Origin: Bos javanicus
Lineage: Eukaryota > Chordata > Mammalia > Artiodactyla > Bovidae
DNA: 64,000 nucleotides
Direction: 5' to 3'
NCBI RefSeq assembly: GCF_032452875.1
Contig: NW_026894306.1
Location: 1-64,000, forward strand
Shown: positions 63,242 through 64,000 of the stretch, one piece after another
How positions within the stretch are numbered: the stretch's first letter is position 1
Layout of the letters: each line of letters begins with the position of its first letter
The notes under the pieces: model-generated
The model's input: only the letters and a program-made list of their open reading frames with translations
Databases searched by the model: none
What the model was told of the DNA's origin: nothing
Program-made: the position numbers and the translations under genes

Positions 63242-64000
63242 CACATGATCAGTGTATGATAGCAAACATGATCAGCGCATGATCAGTCACATGATCAGCG
63301 CCATTAAGTCACGTGATCACTACATGATAGTCATGTGATCAGTCCATGCTCAGTCACGGTATCAGTGCATGATCAGCCACGTGATCAGTGCATGATCTGT
63401 CACAAGATTAGTGTATGATCATCCACGTGATCAGTGCACGGGCAGTCATGTGATCAGTGCATGATATAGACGTGAACAGTGCATGATCAGTCTCGTGATC
63501 AGTGCATGATAGCCACGTGATCAGTGCATGATCAGTCACCTGATGGGTGTATGATCATTCACGTGACCTGTACATGGTAGCTACATGATCATTGCATGAT
63601 CAGCCACGTGAGTAGTTCATGATAGCCACGTGATCACTGCATGATCAGTCACGTGATCAGTGCATGATCAGTCATGTGACCAGTACATGGTAGCTGCGTG
63701 ATCATGGCATGATCAGCCACGTGAGCAGTGCATGATAGCCACGTGATCAGTGCATGATCAGACACGAGATCAGTGCATGATCAGTCACGTGATCAGTGCA
63801 TGATCAGCCACGTGATCAGTGCATGACCAGGCACGTGATCAGTGTATGTCAGCCAAGTGATCAGTGCATGATAGCCACGTGATCAGTGCATGATCAGTCA
63901 CGTGATCAGTGCATGATCAGTTATGTGATCAGTGTATGATCAGCCACGTGATCAGTGCATGATCAGCCACATGATCAGTGCATGATCAATTACGTGATCA
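63242..64000 (+). repeat. Array block 30 (cut by window end)
   Basis: Monomers 1 to about 34 in reference order, ending mid-monomer at the window edge, so the satellite continues to the right. No gene is present. Confidence 0.92.

Larger units (their letters stand above)
1..64000. repeat. Continuous satellite array of 22-23 bp monomers in 84-mer-type higher-order repeats
   Basis: Every part of the window reads as head-to-tail copies of one 22-23 bp monomer beginning CACGTGATCAGTGCATGATC. Variant monomers recur in a fixed order, giving units of about 1.9 kb, each with one diverged 243-bp core. All 30 cores have the same orientation. No transposon, gene or other non-satellite DNA interrupts the array. 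The monomer contains three short palindromes: CACGTG and two copies of TGATCA. Such layered arrays are known from eukaryotic centromeric and other heterochromatic satellites; placing this one in such a region is inference. I do not recognise the family. Confidence 0.97.

Noticed and set aside
1..64000. CRISPR array
   Set aside because: The repeats abut each other with no unique spacers, and the 22-23 bp unit itself varies. No cas-like genes or leader are present.
1..64000. Bacterial or plasmid replication origin with iterons and GATC sites
   Set aside because: Iteron arrays span hundreds of bases, not 64 kb, and no rep or other gene accompanies them. The HOR layering is a eukaryotic satellite trait.
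1..64000. Telomere repeats, tRNA or rRNA genes, or transposon insertions
   Set aside because: No TTAGGG-type runs, no tRNA-like or rRNA-like stretches, and no terminal inverted repeats, poly-A tails or target-site duplications were seen; all stretches resolve to the satellite monomer.
1..64000. Engineered operator array (lacO or tetO type)
   Set aside because: The monomer does not match those operators, and the graded divergence, CpG decay and HOR structure indicate natural evolution.

Overview
The whole 64 kb window is one uninterrupted tandem satellite. I find no protein-coding gene, RNA gene, mobile element or unique sequence. The sequence runs off both ends of the window, so neither edge of the satellite is seen. 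Arrays of this scale and layering are typical of eukaryotic heterochromatin (pericentromeric, subtelomeric or a sex chromosome). I do not recognise the family and cannot name the species.

The organisation has three levels, all in one orientation. (1) The monomer is about 22-23 bp. It begins CACGTGATCAGTGCATGATC and ends in a short variable tail (AGT, AGC or a shortened form); perfect examples lie at 52,468-52,490 and 52,491-52,513. (2) Monomer variants follow a fixed order and form a higher-order repeat (HOR). I parsed one unit, 53,653-55,556 (1,904 bp), by hand into about 84 monomers, 74 array-type and 10 diverged, and use it as the reference; 'monomer n' counts array monomers after its core. 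(3) Each HOR unit carries one diverged 'core' of about 243 bp (CTGGGCCTG...CCAGAGG). It looks unique but resolves into five 45-46 bp blocks, each two degenerate copies of the same 23-bp monomer.

There are 30 cores. Spacing is mostly 1.8-2.5 kb, with extremes of 1.19 and 4.06 kb. Region by region: 1-15 kb has complete but variably expanded or contracted units; 15-38 kb is the disordered part, with three double-length units that have lost a core (15.0-18.9, 19.1-22.5, 24.6-28.3 kb), internal partial duplications and many single-base variants at ACGTG; 38-53 kb has units with clean block duplications or deletions; 53-64 kb is the most regular part, with nearly identical 1.79-1.99 kb units. The indels are close to whole numbers of monomers, as expected from unequal exchange or replication slippage. 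Any function would be structural or as a binding platform: most monomers carry the palindrome CACGTG and two TGATCA palindromes, whereas the core swaps CACGTG for CAGCTG.
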